A stretch of 37,646 bases of DNA from Comamonadaceae bacterium (GTDB taxonomy: Bacteria > Pseudomonadota > Gammaproteobacteria > Burkholderiales > Burkholderiaceae_C), in contig QZKF01000044.1 in NCBI GenBank assembly GCA_003599455.1, forward strand, positions 1-37,646. Direction: 5' to 3'. The first letter of the stretch is position 1, and each line of letters opens with the position of its first letter. Shown here in pieces: positions 24,252 to 33,638 of this stretch. Below the pieces are notes generated by a model, which saw only the letters and a list, made by a program, of their open reading frames with translations, searched no databases and was not told where the DNA came from. A program made the position numbers and the translations under genes.

Positions 24252-25643
24252 ATGACGGTTTTCCGGCGCGCTTCACCGCCCCCACCCGCCACCCGAACCC
24301 GAGCCGTGCTCTGCATCGGCCTGGCCCTGGCCTTCGCATCGGCCCAGGCCCAGGACGCCGGCGCCCTGCAGGCGGCCGACCCCGCCCACGCGGGCTCGGC
24401 GCCACCGCCCCTGCGGCTGCCCGACCCGGGCAGCGCCGACGCGCAGGCGCAACCCGCCGACATCGCCGCCGCGCGCGCGATCTGGCAGCGCGCCAACGCG
24501 CGCGTGGCCGAGTTCCCGCGCGGCCACATCGACCTGCTGCGCCAGGAGGCCGGCGACACCGGCCCCGCCGCGACACCTGGCGCCAGTGCGCCGCCGCCGC
24601 TGGACCTGGCGCAGGCCTTGCGCCTCTCGCTGCGCCAGCGGCCCGAGCTGTTCACCCACGCCGACATGAACCCGCTGGCGCTCGCGCAGGTGCGGGTGGC
24701 CTACGCGGTGCACGTGCGCGAACTGCAGCGCACCTGGATCGACGCGGTCACCACGCGCCAGCGCGCGCGCCTGCTCGCTGACATGCTCGACGCCACGCGC
24801 ACCGGCAGCGAGCTGGGCCGGCGCATGGTGGTGGCGGGCAACTGGAGCCAGGCCCGTCAGGTGCGCGAGCAGCTGCTGGAGGCCAGCGCCTGGCAGGCCG
24901 CGGTCGCGGCCCAGGGCGAGGCCCTCGCCGCGCAGGAACAACTGGCACAACGGCTCGGCCTGTGGGACGCCACCGACGTGGCGCGGCTCGGCGAGCGCCT
25001 GCCCGAAAGCCTGCCCGCACCACCGCCCACGCCCTCGCCGGGCCCCGGGCTGGATGCCGGTTCGATCGAAGCGGCGGCCTTGCGCAGCCACCCTTCGCTG
25101 GCGCTGGAACGCATCGAAGCGCAGCGCCAGCGCGCCGCGCTGGGCGACGACCGCCGGGCCGCCTGGCAACGCGCGGTGGAAGCCGCGCTGGACGCCCTGC
25201 CCGACCCGGGCAGCGCACCGACGCCCCCGCACATTGGCAACCTCAGCCTGCTGCGCGACCACACGCTGGAGCGCGCGGTCGAGACCGACGCGAAGCTGCT
25301 GCGCCTGGCCGCGGAGCGCCGCGCCATGGCCCGCCAGGCCTGGGCCCACCTGCAGGTGCAGCACGCCGCCGCGCTGCACGCGCAGAACGTGGTCGGCCCG
25401 CTGCAGGCTTCGCTGGCGCAGGAGACCCTGCTGCGCTACAACGGCATGCTGCAGAGCAGCTGGGAGCTGCTGGCCAGCGCGCGCGAACGTTTGGCCTCGC
25501 TCGACGCCGCGCAGCAAGCCCGGCGCGGCTTCTGGCTCGCCCAGGCCGACTGGCAGGCCCTGCTCGCCGGCGCCGACTACGCCGGCTCCGCAACCGCCCC
25601 TTCTTCCACCGGTGGCGGCAGCGCCGCGCCCGCAGGACACTGA
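24252..25643 (+). CDS. TolC-family outer-membrane protein of the copper operon
   Basis: 463-residue exported protein. A signal peptide (VLCIGLALAFASAQAQ) is followed by a Pro/Ala-rich stretch and then two halves of long, Ala/Arg/Gln-rich helices typical of TolC-family channels. Markers are LDLAQALRLSLRQRPEL, RRMVVAGNWSQARQVREQLLEAS and, near the C-terminus, LLRYNGMLQSSWELLASARERL. AGGAG lies upstream of the ATG. There is no RND permease or adaptor in the operon, so it would have to serve a pump elsewhere or act alone. The stop is one base before the multicopper oxidase start, so the two are tightly coupled. Confidence 0.88.
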   Translation: MTVFRRASPPPPATRTRAVLCIGLALAFASAQAQDAGALQAADPAHAGSAPPPLRLPDPGSADAQAQPADIAAARAIWQRANARVAEFPRGHIDLLRQEAGDTGPAATPGASAPPPLDLAQALRLSLRQRPELFTHADMNPLALAQVRVAYAVHVRELQRTWIDAVTTRQRARLLADMLDATRTGSELGRRMVVAGNWSQARQVREQLLEASAWQAAVAAQGEALAAQEQLAQRLGLWDATDVARLGERLPESLPAPPPTPSPGPGLDAGSIEAAALRSHPSLALERIEAQRQRAALGDDRRAAWQRAVEAALDALPDPGSAPTPPHIGNLSLLRDHTLERAVETDAKLLRLAAERRAMARQAWAHLQVQHAAALHAQNVVGPLQASLAQETLLRYNGMLQSSWELLASARERLASLDAAQQARRGFWLAQADWQALLAGADYAGSATAPSSTGGGSAAPAGH

Positions 25644-25644
25644 C

Positions 25645-27057
25645 ATGACCAACGCACTCAACCGACGACATTTTTTTGCCGGCGCGGCCGCCACCGCCGT
25701 GGCCGCCGCCAGCGTGAGCCGCGTGGCGCTGGCCGCGATTCCCGAGGCCGTGCAGCAGACCTCGGCCGACACCGCCGCACCCTGGACGCCGCCCGGCGTG
25801 ACCGGCGCGGGCCGCCCCTACAACCCGGTGGTCACGCTCAACGGCTGGACCCTGCCCTGGCGCATGAAGGACGGCGTGAAGGAATTCCACCTGGTGGCCG
25901 AGCCCGTGGTGCGCGAGATGGCACCGGGTTTCCTGGTCAACATGTGGGGCTACAACGGCCAGAGCCCGGGCCCCACCATCGAGGTGGTCGAGGGCGACCG
26001 CGTGCGCCTGTACGTGACCAACCGCCTGCCCGAACACACCACCATCCACTGGCACGGCCAGCGCCTGCCCAACGGCATGGACGGCGTGGGCGGCCTGAAC
26101 CAGCCGCAGATCCCCGTGGGCAAGACCTTCGTCTACGAGTTCACCGCGCGCCGGCCCGGCACCTTCATGTACCACCCGCACGCCGACGAAATGACCCAGA
26201 TGGCCATGGGCATGATGGGCTTCTGGGTCACGCACCCGAAGCAGAAACACCCGCTGATCGAGGACGTGCAGCGCGACTACTGCTTCCTGCTCAACGCCTT
26301 CGACGTCGAGCCCGGCAGCAGGACGCCGCAGGTCAACACCATGCTCGACCAGAACATCTGGGCCTGGAACAGCCGCGTGTTCCCGGGCATCACGCCGCTG
26401 GTGGCGCGCCTGGGCGAGCGCGTGCGGGTGCGCGTGGGCAACCTCACCATGACCAACCACCCGATCCACATCCACGGCATCGAGTTCGAAGTGACCGGCA
26501 CCGACGGCGGACCCACGCCCAGGGGCTCGCGCTGGCCCGAGGTGACGACCGACGTGGCCGTGGGCCAGATGCGCCAGCTCGAGTTCATCGCCGATGAACC
26601 GGGCGACTGGGCCATGCACTGCCACAAGAGCCACCACACCATGGGTGCCATGGGCCACGGCGTACCGACCATGATCGGCGTGGACCACAGCGGCCTGGTC
26701 AAGCCGATGCAGCGCGCCGTGCCCGACTACATGGTGATGGGCGAGCGCGGCATGGCCGACATGGGCGAGATGCAGATGGAGCTGCCCGCCAACACCTTCC
26801 CCATGATGACCGGCACCGGCCCTTACGGCCCGATCGAGATGGGCGGCATGTTCACCACACTCAAGGTGCGCGCCGAGCAGAAGACCGGCGACTACAGCGA
26901 CCCGGGTGTGTACAAGATGCCGCCCGGCACCCAGGCCCGCCTGGTCGAGACCGGCAGCGCGCCCACAGCCACGCGGCCCGCGCCCGCCGCCACCAGCACC
27001 ACCACCCCACCCACCAGCGCCACCGTCCGCAAGCCGGCCGGTGGGCATCAACACTGA
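25645..27057 (+). CDS. Multicopper oxidase, CopA/CueO-like, Tat-exported
   Basis: 470-residue periplasmic copper oxidase that probably oxidises Cu(I). The N-terminus NRRHFFAGAAATAVAAA is a twin-arginine signal. All four copper-binding motifs are visible: HWHG (H135, H137), HPHAD (H177, H179), HPIHIHG (H272, H275, H277) and HCHKSHH (H325, C326, H327). The His-Cys-His motif carries the type-1 Cys. A Met-rich C-terminal region (MVMGERGMADMGEMQMELPANTFPMM) could bind extra copper, and the last 40 residues are a Pro/Thr/Ala-rich tail ending GGHQH. It is shorter than classical CopA (about 600 residues). Its neighbours (TolC-family, cupredoxin, DUF411-CusF) support copper detoxification. Confidence 0.93.
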   Translation: MTNALNRRHFFAGAAATAVAAASVSRVALAAIPEAVQQTSADTAAPWTPPGVTGAGRPYNPVVTLNGWTLPWRMKDGVKEFHLVAEPVVREMAPGFLVNMWGYNGQSPGPTIEVVEGDRVRLYVTNRLPEHTTIHWHGQRLPNGMDGVGGLNQPQIPVGKTFVYEFTARRPGTFMYHPHADEMTQMAMGMMGFWVTHPKQKHPLIEDVQRDYCFLLNAFDVEPGSRTPQVNTMLDQNIWAWNSRVFPGITPLVARLGERVRVRVGNLTMTNHPIHIHGIEFEVTGTDGGPTPRGSRWPEVTTDVAVGQMRQLEFIADEPGDWAMHCHKSHHTMGAMGHGVPTMIGVDHSGLVKPMQRAVPDYMVMGERGMADMGEMQMELPANTFPMMTGTGPYGPIEMGGMFTTLKVRAEQKTGDYSDPGVYKMPPGTQARLVETGSAPTATRPAPAATSTTTPPTSATVRKPAGGHQH

Positions 27058-27071
27058 AGCCAGGAGAACCC

Positions 27072-27566
27072 ATGCCACACCCGAATCGACGCCACCTGAT
27101 CACGATCCCGCTCGCGCTGGCACTGCCACGCGCCTTCGCCCACGGCGAGAAGGCCCACATGGCCGGCCCGGTGGTGAAGGAACAGAAACCCTGGGGCATC
27201 GCCGGCGACGCACGCGACGCGAAGCGCACGGTCGAGATCCGCATGACCGACGACATGAAGCTCAGCCCCAACCACCTGCAGGTGCGCGAGGGCGAGACGC
27301 TGCGCCTGCGCGCCGTGAACAAGGGCCGCGTGATGCACGAGATCGTGATCGGAACCGGCGACGAACTCAGGGCGCACGCCGAGCTCATGAAGAAGCACCC
27401 CGGCATGGAACACGACGAGCCCTACATGGCGCACGTGCCGCCGGGCCGGCGCGGCGACATCGTCTGGACCTTCAACCGGCCGGGCGATTTCGAGTTCGCC
27501 TGCCTGATCGCCGGCCACTTCGAAGCGGGCATGCGCGGCACCATCCGCGTGCAGCCCAAGGCCTGA
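27072..27566 (+). CDS. Periplasmic cupredoxin
   Basis: 164-residue blue-copper-type protein. A signal peptide ends near AFAHG. The type-1 copper ligands are readable as H89 (VMHEIVIG), C144, H149 and M154 ([13 protein letters not shown]). The first strands ([32 protein letters not shown]) fit the plastocyanin/azurin fold. AGGAG precedes the ATG, and it starts 14 bp after the multicopper oxidase gene. It is likely the electron partner of, or a copper carrier for, that oxidase. The insertion of about 30 residues between the first His and the Cys ([22 protein letters not shown]) adds Met and His that might also bind metal. Confidence 0.92.
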   Translation: MPHPNRRHLITIPLALALPRAFAHGEKAHMAGPVVKEQKPWGIAGDARDAKRTVEIRMTDDMKLSPNHLQVREGETLRLRAVNKGRVMHEIVIGTGDELRAHAELMKKHPGMEHDEPYMAHVPPGRRGDIVWTFNRPGDFEFACLIAGHFEAGMRGTIRVQPKA

Positions 27567-27592
27567 CCACCTCACCCCAGGAGCACACCACC

Positions 27593-28321
27593 ATGCAAAG
27601 ACGACACCTGCTCAGCGCCGCGATCGGCCTGTCCCTCATCGGCACCGGCGCATTCGCCCAGGCCACCCCGCCCACGCTGCAGGTCTGGAAAGACCCCAAC
27701 TGCGGCTGCTGCAACGACTGGGTCGCGCTGCTGCGCGCCGACGGTTTCCAGGTCCAGGTCCTCGACAGCGGCAACACCGCGGTGCGCCAGCGCCTGGGCC
27801 TGCCCGCGAAGTACGGCTCGTGCCACACCGGGCTGGTCGGTGGCTACGTGATCGAGGGCCACGTGGCCCCCGGCGAGATCCGCCGCCTGCTGGCCGAGAA
27901 GCCCGCGGCCATCGGCCTGGCCGTGCCGGGCATGCCGGTCGGCAGCCCCGGCATGGACGGCCCCGAATACGGCACGCGCCGCGACGCCTACGACGTGCTG
28001 CTGGTCCAGCGCGACGGCACATCCAGCGTGTTCCAGCACCACGCGGGCAACGCCGCCAGCGGCTTCAAGCGCACCGCGGGCGAGGCCGCGGGCGCCTTGC
28101 CCATGGCCGAGGCCGAGGTGCGCAAGGTGGATGCCGGCGCGGGCAAGATCACGCTCAAGCACGGCGACATCAAGAACCTGGACATGCCGCCCATGACCAT
28201 GGTGTTCCAGGTGAAGGACCCTGCCCTGCTGGGCAAGGTGAAAGCCGGCGACAAGGTGCGCTTCACCGCCGACAAGCTCAACGGCGCCTACACCGTGATG
28301 AGCATCGAAGCCGCGCCCTGA
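27593..28321 (+). CDS. DUF411-CusF two-domain periplasmic copper-binding protein
   Basis: 242-residue exported protein joining two metal-binding modules. After the signal peptide ([15 protein letters not shown]), the DUF411 domain (residues about 27-150) has the Cys cluster CGCC (C37, C39, C40) and the conserved [19 protein letters not shown] and [17 protein letters not shown] linker leads to a CusF-like domain (about 175-242) with [22 protein letters not shown]. That domain keeps the His and the two Met of the copper site, but the Trp of E. coli CusF is Met here. A GGAGCACACCACC ribosome site precedes the ATG. It is the last gene of the copper operon; a large stem follows the stop. Confidence 0.92.
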   Translation: MQRRHLLSAAIGLSLIGTGAFAQATPPTLQVWKDPNCGCCNDWVALLRADGFQVQVLDSGNTAVRQRLGLPAKYGSCHTGLVGGYVIEGHVAPGEIRRLLAEKPAAIGLAVPGMPVGSPGMDGPEYGTRRDAYDVLLVQRDGTSSVFQHHAGNAASGFKRTAGEAAGALPMAEAEVRKVDAGAGKITLKHGDIKNLDMPPMTMVFQVKDPALLGKVKAGDKVRFTADKLNGAYTVMSIEAAP

Positions 28322-28328
28322 GCGGTGC

Positions 28329-28368
28329 GCGCGCAGGGGACTTGATCTGGATCAAACCCCCTGCGCGC
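28329..28368 (+). terminator. Large hairpin after the copper operon, enclosing an FNR-type box
   Basis: GCGCGCAGGGG pairs perfectly with CCCCTGCGCGC. After a 2-bp mismatch the stem continues as TTGAT/ATCAA around the loop CTGG. It lies just after the copper operon stop. There is no T-run. Confidence 0.5.
28342..28355 (+). promoter_or_regulatory. FNR/ANR-type box upstream of the chemoreceptor
   Basis: TTGAT-CTGG-ATCAA is a perfect match to the FNR consensus TTGAT-N4-ATCAA. Its centre is about 113 bp before the chemoreceptor ATG, which allows an activating position (-41.5) with a leader of about 70 nt. Confidence 0.65.
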
Positions 28369-28461
28369 CAGGCGGAAAGCGGGGCACGCGGCCCTTGGGT
28401 TTCGGGAGGAAGTGCCGACACAGAAGGCACCAGGCATGCGTATGCCTGTACGAGTCACCCC

Positions 28462-30045
28462 ATGCGAACCAACCTGCCCGTCACCCACAACGAATTCCTG
28501 CTCCCCGAGGGCACCATGCTGGTCTCCACGACCGACCTGCAAAGCCGCATCACCTACTGCAACCCGGCCTTCGTGGCGATCAGCGGCTACGAGCGCAGCG
28601 AGCTGCTCGGCCAGCCGCACAACCTGGTGCGACACCCGGACATGCCGTCCGAAGCCTTCCGCGACATGTGGGCCACGCTGGCCAGTGGCTCGCCCTGGTC
28701 GGCGCTGGTGAAGAACCGGCGCAAGAACGGCGACCACTACTGGGTGGTGGCCAACGCCACCCCGGTGGTGGAAAACGGCCAGACCGTGGGCTACATGTCG
28801 GTGCGCACCCGGCCCACGCGCGAACAGGTGCAGGAGGCCGAAGCGCTCTACGCCCGCCTGCGCAGCGAGCACGCGGCGGGTCGCCAGGCCATTGCCCTGC
28901 AGCGCGGCCGCGTGGTCCGCACCGGCCTGGCCGGCCGGCTGCAAGGCTGGGTGCGGCCCACGCTGGGCAAACGCATCGGGCTGTCCTCGGTGGGTCTGGC
29001 CGCGGTCGGCATGGCCCTGGGCGACCACGCCGCCGGCCACGGCACCAGCGCGCAGCTGGCGGCCGCCGCGGTGCTGCTGGCGATTGCCGCGCTGGCCGCG
29101 CTGAGCCTGCGCAGCCAGGTGCTCAGGCCGCTCATGCAGTCGGTCGCCTTTGCCAACCGGATGGCCGCGGGCGATCTCTCGGCCCGTTTCAACGGCGCCC
29201 GCGGCGGCGAGTTCGGTGAACTCGCGCGCGCGCTCGACCAGCTCAACGTGAACCTGCAGGCCGTGGTGTCCGACGTGCGGCACGAGGTCGAGGGCGTGCA
29301 GGTGGCATCCAGCCAGATCGCCAGCGGCAACCAGGACCTGTCCTCGCGCACCGAGTCGCAGGCCAGCAGCCTGGAGCAGACCGCGGCCTCGATGGAAGAA
29401 CTCGGCAGCACGGTGCAGCAGAGCGCGAACGCCTCGCGCGAGGCCTCGGTGCTCTCGCAGCGCTCGGCCGGTGTGGCGCGCGCGGGCAACGAGGCCATGG
29501 CCCGGGTGGTCAGCACCATGGACGACATCAGCCAGTCGTCCAGCCGCATCGGCGAGATCATCGGCGTGATCGACGGCATCGCCTTCCAGACCAACATCCT
29601 CGCCCTCAACGCGGCGGTGGAAGCCGCGCGCGCGGGCGAACAGGGCCGCGGCTTCGCGGTGGTGGCCGGCGAGGTGCGCAACCTGGCCCAGCGCACCCTG
29701 AGCGCGGCCAAGGAAATCAAGCTGCTGATCGACGAATCGGCGCGCAAGGTGGCGGCCGGCAGCGCGCTGGTGCACAGCACCGGCAAGACCATGGCCGAGG
29801 TGGTGGGTTCGGTGGAGCAGGTCAATGGCCTGATCGCGGGCATCACCGGCGCCACGCAGGAGCAGGCCCTGGGCCTGGCCCAGATCAACCAGGCCGTGGG
29901 ACAGCTCGATGCGGCCACCCAGCAGAACTCGGCCATGGTCGAGGAACTGGCGGCGGCGGCCAGTTCGCTGCAGGCCCAGGCCGGCGTGATGCACGACGCG
30001 GTGCGCATCTTCCGCCTCGACAGCCAGCGCGCACACGCGGCCTGA
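28462..30045 (+). CDS. PAS-containing methyl-accepting chemotaxis protein (Aer-like)
   Basis: 527-residue chemoreceptor. An N-terminal Aer-type PAS domain spans residues about 8-120 ([41 protein letters not shown], then [18 protein letters not shown]). Two short hydrophobic segments lie at about 171-186 and 194-213, then a HAMP region ([23 protein letters not shown]) and the signalling domain with the conserved tip [45 protein letters not shown] near 367-412. There is no periplasmic sensor domain and no C-terminal CheR pentapeptide, both as in Aer. Sensing of oxygen or redox through a PAS cofactor is inferred. The ribosome site is weak. The FNR box upstream fits an oxygen-related role. Confidence 0.92.
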   Translation: MRTNLPVTHNEFLLPEGTMLVSTTDLQSRITYCNPAFVAISGYERSELLGQPHNLVRHPDMPSEAFRDMWATLASGSPWSALVKNRRKNGDHYWVVANATPVVENGQTVGYMSVRTRPTREQVQEAEALYARLRSEHAAGRQAIALQRGRVVRTGLAGRLQGWVRPTLGKRIGLSSVGLAAVGMALGDHAAGHGTSAQLAAAAVLLAIAALAALSLRSQVLRPLMQSVAFANRMAAGDLSARFNGARGGEFGELARALDQLNVNLQAVVSDVRHEVEGVQVASSQIASGNQDLSSRTESQASSLEQTAASMEELGSTVQQSANASREASVLSQRSAGVARAGNEAMARVVSTMDDISQSSSRIGEIIGVIDGIAFQTNILALNAAVEAARAGEQGRGFAVVAGEVRNLAQRTLSAAKEIKLLIDESARKVAAGSALVHSTGKTMAEVVGSVEQVNGLIAGITGATQEQALGLAQINQAVGQLDAATQQNSAMVEELAAAASSLQAQAGVMHDAVRIFRLDSQRAHAA

Positions 30046-30111
30046 GTCCCCCGCGCGGCGCGCGCATCCTGTCACCGGCGCCCGCGCAGGGCGTGCTAAT
30101 GTCGCGCCATC

Positions 30112-31440
30112 ATGCCCAAGACCCTGCGTTACACCCTGCTGTCGCTGCGCGAAATGCTGCTCTCCGCAGGCCCGTTTGCGCTGCTCACCGTCGCCCTGCT
30201 CGTGCTCACCTACTGGTGGCTCGACCCCAACCCGCCCAAGCGCGTGGTGCTGGCCACCGGGCCGGCGCAGAGCGCCTACGACGAGTTCGGCAAGCGCTAC
30301 GCCGATGCCCTGGCGCGCTACGGCATCCAGGTCGAGCTGCTGTCCTCCGAAGGCTCGTCGGCCAACCTGGAGCTGCTGCGCACCGGCCAGGCCGACCTGG
30401 GTTTCGTGCAGGGCGGCACGGCCGACATCGGCTACGACGAGGAAGACGCGATCACCTCGCTGGGCAGCCTGTTCGTGGAGCCGCTCTGGCTGTTCTACCG
30501 CGAAGAGTCGGCCAGACGGCTGAACAAGGTGCCCACGGTGAGCAAGCTCGCCGAGCTCAAGGGCTGGCGCGTCAACGTGGGCACGGCCGGCAGCGGCGTG
30601 CCGCGCCTGTTCTCCACCCTGCTCGACGTCAACCGCGTCGAAGCAGAGCAGATGAAGCTGAGCGAACTCGAGCAGACGCCGGCCACGGTGGCCTTCCTCA
30701 ACGGCGAGATCGACGCCGTGGTGTTCGCCTCGGCGCCCGAATCGCTGATGGTGCAGATGCTGCTGCAGACGCCGGGCGTGAAGCTGCTGGACTTCGCGCA
30801 GAGCGAGGCCTACTCGCGGCGCTTCGGTTACCTCACGCCGGTGGTGATGCCGCAGGGCGTGGTGGACCTCGCGGCCAACATCCCGGCGCGCAACGTGCGC
30901 CTGGTCGCGTCCACCACCAGCCTGCTGGCCCACAGCGACACCCACCCCGCCATCCTGCAGCTGTTTGCCCAGACCGCCACCACGCTGCACGGCGGCGCCA
31001 GCTGGTTCAGCCGGGCGCGCGAATACCCCAGCCTGGAACACAGCGAGGTGCCGATCTCGCCCGAGGCGCAGCGCGCCATCAAGAGCGGCGCGCCCTTCCT
31101 GCAGCGCTACCTGCCGTTCTGGCTGGCCAACCTGATCGAGCGCATGTGGCTGGCCATGGGCCTGATCATCGCGCTGGCGCTGCCGCTCTCGCGCATCGTG
31201 CCGCCGCTCTACACCTTCCGCATCCGCTCGCGCGTGTTCCGCTGGTACGCCGAGCTGCGCGAGGTGGAACAGCACCACGAGGACAACAGCACCAGCGTGC
31301 AGGAACTGCTCGAGCAGCTCGATGCGATGGAGTCGAAAGTGGAGAAGATCGTGGTGCCGCTGTCGTACACCGATGAGCTCTACGCGCTGCGCAACAACAT
31401 CCAGCTGGTGCGCAAGAAGCTGCTGCGCAAAGCAGCCTAG
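30112..31440 (+). CDS. TAXI-family TRAP solute receptor with membrane anchor and cytoplasmic tail
   Basis: 442-residue protein. An N-terminal helix (about 18-36) anchors it. The TAXI receptor domain follows: VVLATGPAQSAYDEFGKRYADAL, GSSANLELLRTGQADLGFVQGG and LAELKGWRVNVGTAGSGVPRLFSTLL. A second membrane helix is at about 343-362 (MWLAMGLIIALALPLSRIVPPLY), and a charged, coiled-coil-like tail (RVFRWYAELREVEQHHEDN... VRKKLLRKA) ends the protein. Ordinary TAXI receptors are soluble and about 320 residues long, so the C-terminal helix and tail are extra. No TRAP membrane genes are adjacent. It may transmit a binding signal to the cytoplasm, but this is speculation. Its stop overlaps that of the convergent DUF1631 gene by four bases (CTAG). 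Confidence 0.88.
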   Translation: MPKTLRYTLLSLREMLLSAGPFALLTVALLVLTYWWLDPNPPKRVVLATGPAQSAYDEFGKRYADALARYGIQVELLSSEGSSANLELLRTGQADLGFVQGGTADIGYDEEDAITSLGSLFVEPLWLFYREESARRLNKVPTVSKLAELKGWRVNVGTAGSGVPRLFSTLLDVNRVEAEQMKLSELEQTPATVAFLNGEIDAVVFASAPESLMVQMLLQTPGVKLLDFAQSEAYSRRFGYLTPVVMPQGVVDLAANIPARNVRLVASTTSLLAHSDTHPAILQLFAQTATTLHGGASWFSRAREYPSLEHSEVPISPEAQRAIKSGAPFLQRYLPFWLANLIERMWLAMGLIIALALPLSRIVPPLYTFRIRSRVFRWYAELREVEQHHEDNSTSVQELLEQLDAMESKVEKIVVPLSYTDELYALRNNIQLVRKKLLRKAA

Positions 31441-33530
31441 AGACTGTCCACCCGGGCGCTGTTGAGCCAGGCCTGGCGGGTCACCTCATCGAGCGCCTCG
31501 TCGACCACGCCGTGGTCGGCCACCACGCGCAGGCGGTTCTGTTCGATCAGGCGTTCGAGCCCCCGCTTGGTCATGGACAGCGAGCGTCCGCTGGCCCCGG
31601 TGAACAGGAACAGGGTGCCGTGCGGGCTGGCCCAGGTGATCTGCCAGCGCATGGCGTGGCCGTCCTGAGAGATGTCGACCCAGGTGCCCACCGGCAGCGT
31701 GGCACCGTGCTGCCCCGACATCTCGGCCTTGAGATCGGCCCAGTCGCGCTGCATCGGCTGGGTGTCGATGAAGGCCGGCTGGGTGGAGATCTGGGTGTCC
31801 CTGGGCAGGTCATCCATCAGGCAGGAATCGCGCGCCTCGGTGCGCTGCATCCAGGGCTCGTCGTCCACTTCCGGCTGGATGCTGGGCTGCTCGTCGGGCG
31901 GGGGTTCGTTGCGCTGCGTCTTGTAGGCCGCCTCGTGCAGGCCCATGAGCGCCTGGAAGAAGGCCTCGGCCTGTTCGCGCGGGTAGTCGATGGCATCGAG
32001 GCCTTCACGCAGCGTGCGCAACACACCGGGGATCACCTTGACCAGGCGCGGGCGGTTCAGGCTGGCCAGCGACAGCTGGCTCGACCACAGCAGGTCGGGC
32101 AGGATGTCGCTGTAGCGCATCGCGGCCGACCTGGCCGGCGACACCGAAGCACCTTCCGACACCTCCAGGCGGGCCTGCGCCACCACCTGCGACCAGGGCC
32201 CGGTGAGAAAGCGCCGCACCACACCGGGTGCCTTGTCGAAATCGTTGCGGGCGCGCATCTCGGCGGCCACGCGTTCGGCCAGCAGGTTGCGCTGCTCCAC
32301 GCGCACCAGCGTCTGCACGGCCAGGCCGCGGGCCTGCACCTGCGCCGGCGCGACGGCCGCGGCCTGCGAGCGGGTGAGTTCTTCGAGCAGCCCGGGGAAA
32401 CGCTCGGCCAGGTCGGGCCCCGGTTTGAGCAGGGTGCGCACGATGCCGCGCACCTGGTTGGAAAACGGGCCGAAGCCGGGGTCCAGTTCGTTGGTGAAGG
32501 CCAGGCTGCGCTCGGTGATCGCATCGAGCAGGCGGCGCGCCGGGTTCTGCCTGTCGGCAAAGAAACGGGGTTCGGAACGCGCGAGCTGCAGCAAGGCGGG
32601 CTTCATGTCCTGCAGCAGGGTCCGCACCGGCGTGAGCAGGCGTTCGTCGGCCGCGATGCGCTTGAGCATGAGGGTGACCACCTCGCTGGCCAGGGTGCGC
32701 ACCATGGCCGTGCTCGAGCCCGAGGCACCCCAGTCGCCCGGCGCGTCACCGACCTGGTCGAGGTTGCCCACCAGCAGCTGGTGCAGGTGGTCCAGCGTGA
32801 GCAGCGCATCGCCGCCCAGCACCTCGTTCATCGGCACCGCATCGCTGCGGCTGCCGGCCGTGGGCGCGGAGGTGCGGCTGGTCGCGGTCTGGGTCACGAC
32901 GTAGCCGGCGGCCTGCACGCCCATGCGGTCGAGCTGCTGGCTGAGGTGGGCGTACATGCCGCGCAGTTCGTCGCCGAGCGAGATGGCGCCGACCTGCAGC
33001 CAGCGCGCGCGCACCGCGGCTTCCACGTGCAGGCCCTTGAGCGCCTTCATCAGGGCCCCCACGACCACCTCGGTGCGCAGGGGGTTGGCGTCGGGGTTCA
33101 CCACCGCCAGGCCCTGGGCGCCGTTGAGGCGTGCGGTCAGGGTCACGAGTTCCTCGTCGACCGCCATCTTCACGACCTGCTGCACGCGGGCGAGTTCCAC
33201 GGTTTCCTGCACCTGGTCGTCGCCCATGAGCTCGAGTTCGTCAAAGCTCACCGTGGGAGAGCGGCGCGAACCGCTGCCGGTGTGGGGCAGCGCGTTTTCC
33301 ATCGATTCGGCGAAGGCCGCCAGAAAGCGCGTGGCCACGAGGTCGCGGTGCGATTCCAGCGTGGTGCGGGCCTGCACCAGCGCCTGCTTTTCGCTCAGCT
33401 GGCCGGCCGATTGTTCCCGGTCCTTGAGCGTGGCGTGCAGCTTGCCCAGCCAACGCGGCACCCACTCGCGGGTCTGGGCGAGGGCCTCTCTGAGGCAGGC
33501 ATCAAAGGCCTGGGTGTTGCGGGCGTCCAT
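31437..33530 (-). CDS. DUF1631 family protein
   Basis: 697-residue cytoplasmic protein of a family common in Burkholderiales and other Proteobacteria, with no established function. Conserved-looking parts are SFDELELMGDDQVQETVELARVQQVV (about residues 95-120), FDELDPGF-like LDPGFGPFSNQVRGIV in the middle, and a C-terminal segment starting LPVGTWVDISQDGHAMRWQITWASPHGTLFLFTGASGRSLSMTKRGLERLI that resembles a PilZ-like or DUF1631 tail domain. It is mostly helical, without a signal peptide or membrane helix. A 108-bp gap upstream separates it from the DUF1415 gene stop. A link to c-di-GMP through the tail is only a possibility. Confidence 0.85.
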   Translation of the reverse strand: MDARNTQAFDACLREALAQTREWVPRWLGKLHATLKDREQSAGQLSEKQALVQARTTLESHRDLVATRFLAAFAESMENALPHTGSGSRRSPTVSFDELELMGDDQVQETVELARVQQVVKMAVDEELVTLTARLNGAQGLAVVNPDANPLRTEVVVGALMKALKGLHVEAAVRARWLQVGAISLGDELRGMYAHLSQQLDRMGVQAAGYVVTQTATSRTSAPTAGSRSDAVPMNEVLGGDALLTLDHLHQLLVGNLDQVGDAPGDWGASGSSTAMVRTLASEVVTLMLKRIAADERLLTPVRTLLQDMKPALLQLARSEPRFFADRQNPARRLLDAITERSLAFTNELDPGFGPFSNQVRGIVRTLLKPGPDLAERFPGLLEELTRSQAAAVAPAQVQARGLAVQTLVRVEQRNLLAERVAAEMRARNDFDKAPGVVRRFLTGPWSQVVAQARLEVSEGASVSPARSAAMRYSDILPDLLWSSQLSLASLNRPRLVKVIPGVLRTLREGLDAIDYPREQAEAFFQALMGLHEAAYKTQRNEPPPDEQPSIQPEVDDEPWMQRTEARDSCLMDDLPRDTQISTQPAFIDTQPMQRDWADLKAEMSGQHGATLPVGTWVDISQDGHAMRWQITWASPHGTLFLFTGASGRSLSMTKRGLERLIEQNRLRVVADHGVVDEALDEVTRQAWLNSARVDSL

Positions 33531-33638
33531 GCAGACGGGCTCTTTCGTGGGCGGTGAGGAATGGGGCTATGTGTCGGTCATTGTGACCAACAGGGTACTC
33601 CCACAAAACCGGAAAAGAAACCCGGAAAGCCCGCCAGT

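Noticed and set aside
28288..31278. A 996-codon minus-strand frame
   Set aside because: It lies opposite the chemoreceptor and TAXI genes and has the Ala/Gly/His/Arg composition of a shadow frame.
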